From a virus, in the IMG/VR virus record IMGVR_UViG_3300042923_000473, positions 1 through 39,872 of that record: a stretch of 39,872 bases of DNA; one strand, given 5' to 3'. Shown here one piece after another: positions 38,605 through 39,872 of the stretch. The position numbers and the translations under genes are program-made. How positions within the stretch are numbered: the stretch's first letter is position 1; every line of letters starts with the position of its first letter. A model generated the notes under the pieces. The model saw only the letters and a list, made by a program, of their open reading frames with translations. It did not search any database and was not told the origin of the DNA.

Positions 38605-38988
38605 TTAATTATTCCTCCCTATCACTAATTCTTCACCATGTAGCCCCATTGGTATGGCTTCTGCTTCAAACTCTGCTTGGTTATGTGTTTTATAAATTGC
38701 TGTTGCTAGTTCTTTAATTGCTTTCCTATTCTCTACCTTTGCATATAGTTGATTTTCAAAGCCTTTTTGCGCCATGCATTGTTTTAACTCTGCCATATGT
38801 TCATCTGATAAGCCGTATGTATTTTGATATTCCTTGCATTTTGCAGGATTCTTTAATATCCAATATAGTTCGTTGCTATTTGGTCTAGGTTTGCCTAGCT
38901 GTAGCCGTTCTTGGTCTGTCATTTTTCTAGTGATACATTCACTTGGTTCTATAGTTTCTCGGTGGACATTTTTTATTTCATAATCCAT
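38605..38988 (-). CDS. Hypothetical protein, 127 residues
   Basis: The protein lies between the replisome organizer and ssb with RBS GGAGGGTT. It has a Lys/Glu-rich helical middle (YGLSDEHMAELKQCMAQKGF) and a terminal FEAEAIPMGLHGEEL. No family is recognised; its place suggests a replication accessory factor. Confidence 0.55.
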   Translation of the reverse strand: MDYEIKNVHRETIEPSECITRKMTDQERLQLGKPRPNSNELYWILKNPAKCKEYQNTYGLSDEHMAELKQCMAQKGFENQLYAKVENRKAIKELATAIYKTHNQAEFEAEAIPMGLHGEELVIGRNN

Positions 38989-39000
38989 TGATTAACCCTC

Positions 39001-39162
39001 CTATAAAATTGGTTCACCTTGCTCAAACAATGGCTTTACTGGATGGCTTTCATGTGTACATCTTCCCTTGTAATGCCTACAGTTTTTACAAAGCTTAATG
39101 TTTCTGCAATATGTTGTTATAAAGTCTCGGTATGATTGATATACTTGTTCGTTTATTCTCAT
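39001..39162 (-). CDS. 53-residue Cys/His zinc-knuckle protein
   Basis: ATG 39162 follows GAGGTGAC. The centre CRNIKLCKNCRHYKGRC holds four Cys and a His, so zinc binding is likely, and there are two more His after it. Function is unknown; it is directly downstream of the replisome organizer. Confidence 0.6.
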   Translation of the reverse strand: MRINEQVYQSYRDFITTYCRNIKLCKNCRHYKGRCTHESHPVKPLFEQGEPIL

Positions 39163-39231
39163 AGTCACCTCGTATGTATAAGATTCTTTTATTTGGTTAT
39201 ATTAGATAATGAGAAGGTCTAAGGTTTTTCG

Positions 39232-39872
39232 CTATAACGAAGTTGCTGCTCTCATTTCTTCTAAGGCTTTTTTAATATCATCATCTTGTATAGGTATTGG
39301 TTTCTCTACAAATTGATCTCCGTAATCAGTTTCATATTTCCTTCCGTTGAAGTTGTCGAAGGTCTTTTTCTGATTAGCTATTGCCTTTGATGGTTCTTTT
39401 AATGGAAATACTCCTTTCCAATTATTAAAAATAGATTGTTCTAATATTTTTATTTTTTTAGCATCTGTATCTGCAAGCTTATCTAATTCTGTTAGCATCA
39501 TCTGTCTAGCTTTATCTGTCATTTTTCCGTTCTTTAGTGAATTACGCATCTTTTCAAAATCATTTAATGCTTGGAGTAAATCAGTATTAGAAGTAAAATC
39601 ACTATATATATTCTTTTTCTTATTCTTATCTTCTTCTACTTCTTCTTCTATAGGACTAACGTTAGGTTTACTGTTAGGTTTACACTCTGCTAACAACTTT
39701 TGTTCTGCTCTTTTACCTTGCATATACTCTCTTTGGTAGTTTCTGCGATTTTCAATTTGATCTAAGGTTTGATGTTTGCCCCAATTAGGTATGGTAATTA
39801 CTCCGTTAATAATCTCAATCATTCCATATTGTTCAAATATCTTAAGTGCCATTCTTACTACATTTAAAGGTC
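39232..39872 (-). CDS. Replisome organizer, C-terminal part (gene split by window ends)
   Basis: The frame is open to the right-hand end and reads RPLNVVRMALKIFEQYGMIEI once the junction codon AGA is formed with base 1. That is the usual continuation of the replisome-organizer winged helix. Next are NWGKHQTLDQIENRRNYQRE, a Lys/Glu linker and a C-terminal region (KILEQSIFNNWKGVFPLKEP) that resembles a DnaD-like helicase-loader-binding segment. The start is at 139, on the other side of the junction. Confidence 0.85.
   Translation of the reverse strand, partial: PLNVVRMALKIFEQYGMIEIINGVITIPNWGKHQTLDQIENRRNYQREYMQGKRAEQKLLAECKPNSKPNVSPIEEEVEEDKNKKKNIYSDFTSNTDLLQALNDFEKMRNSLKNGKMTDKARQMMLTELDKLADTDAKKIKILEQSIFNNWKGVFPLKEPSKAIANQKKTFDNFNGRKYETDYGDQFVEKPIPIQDDDIKKALEEMRAATSL

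Noticed and set aside
1-39872. tRNA, rRNA or insertion sequence
   Set aside because: I saw no cloverleaf-like tRNA, rRNA segment or transposase with terminal inverted repeats in the window.

Overview
The window is almost a complete circular phage-plasmid genome from an AT-rich Gram-positive host, probably Clostridia. The evidence is strong purine-rich ribosome sites, TTG/GTG starts, intrinsic terminators, a LexA-box-like palindrome of the GAAC-N4-GTTC type, and protein families typical of Firmicutes phages. The two window ends are the two halves of one replisome-organizer gene, in compatible frame, so the molecule is circular and only a few tens of bases appear to be missing at the junction. 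I see no integrase. A RepA_N-type initiator with 23-bp iterons, a counter-transcribed RNA, ParA and a ribbon-helix-helix-like partner suggest that the prophage is kept as a plasmid.

Layout. Bases 1-3888 (minus strand) are early genes: the replisome organizer N-terminus, many small Cys-rich or acidic proteins, a DUF1351 protein, a Rad52-like annealing protein and a Cro-like gene. Bases 3889-4151 are the divergent switch and 4152-4577 is the CI-like repressor. Next come a 40-residue gene behind a putative SOS box (4788-4910) and a minus-strand operon (6266 to 4949): MazF-like toxin, helical TPR-like protein, and a 61-residue secreted-type peptide with three exact copies of WDDTDPKG. Bases 6422-8531 (plus) hold a small XRE regulator, repA and parA plus partner. 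Bases 8533-9899 (plus) hold a structured RNA leader, an unknown zinc protein, a possible Spo0E-like protein and a small orphan. Bases 9929-12125 (minus) hold a replication-relaxation/TraG-type ATPase pair usually seen on mobile plasmids.

Bases 12422-13431 are lysis genes (amidase, holin-like, XhlA-like), and 13563-14726 an HNH endonuclease and a divergent regulator. Bases 14872-31030 are the podovirus-like virion genes, in reverse order of transcription: a giant ejection protein with an ADP-ribosyltransferase-like region, a Q-rich internal protein, tail proteins, an N4-gp56-type capsid protein, scaffold, P22-like portal and both terminase subunits. Bases 31043-39872 hold a metallophosphoesterase, a selfish endonuclease cassette, an ArpU-like late regulator, a C5-cytosine methyltransferase, NinB-like, DUF1064 and HNH nucleases, a dNMP kinase, SSB and the replisome organizer, which continues at base 139.

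The most interesting system is the toxin/TPR/repeat-peptide operon beside the lysis-lysogeny switch. It has the layout of a peptide-signalling (RRNPP or arbitrium-like) cassette, and its three peptide copies differ from each other only at synonymous third codon positions.
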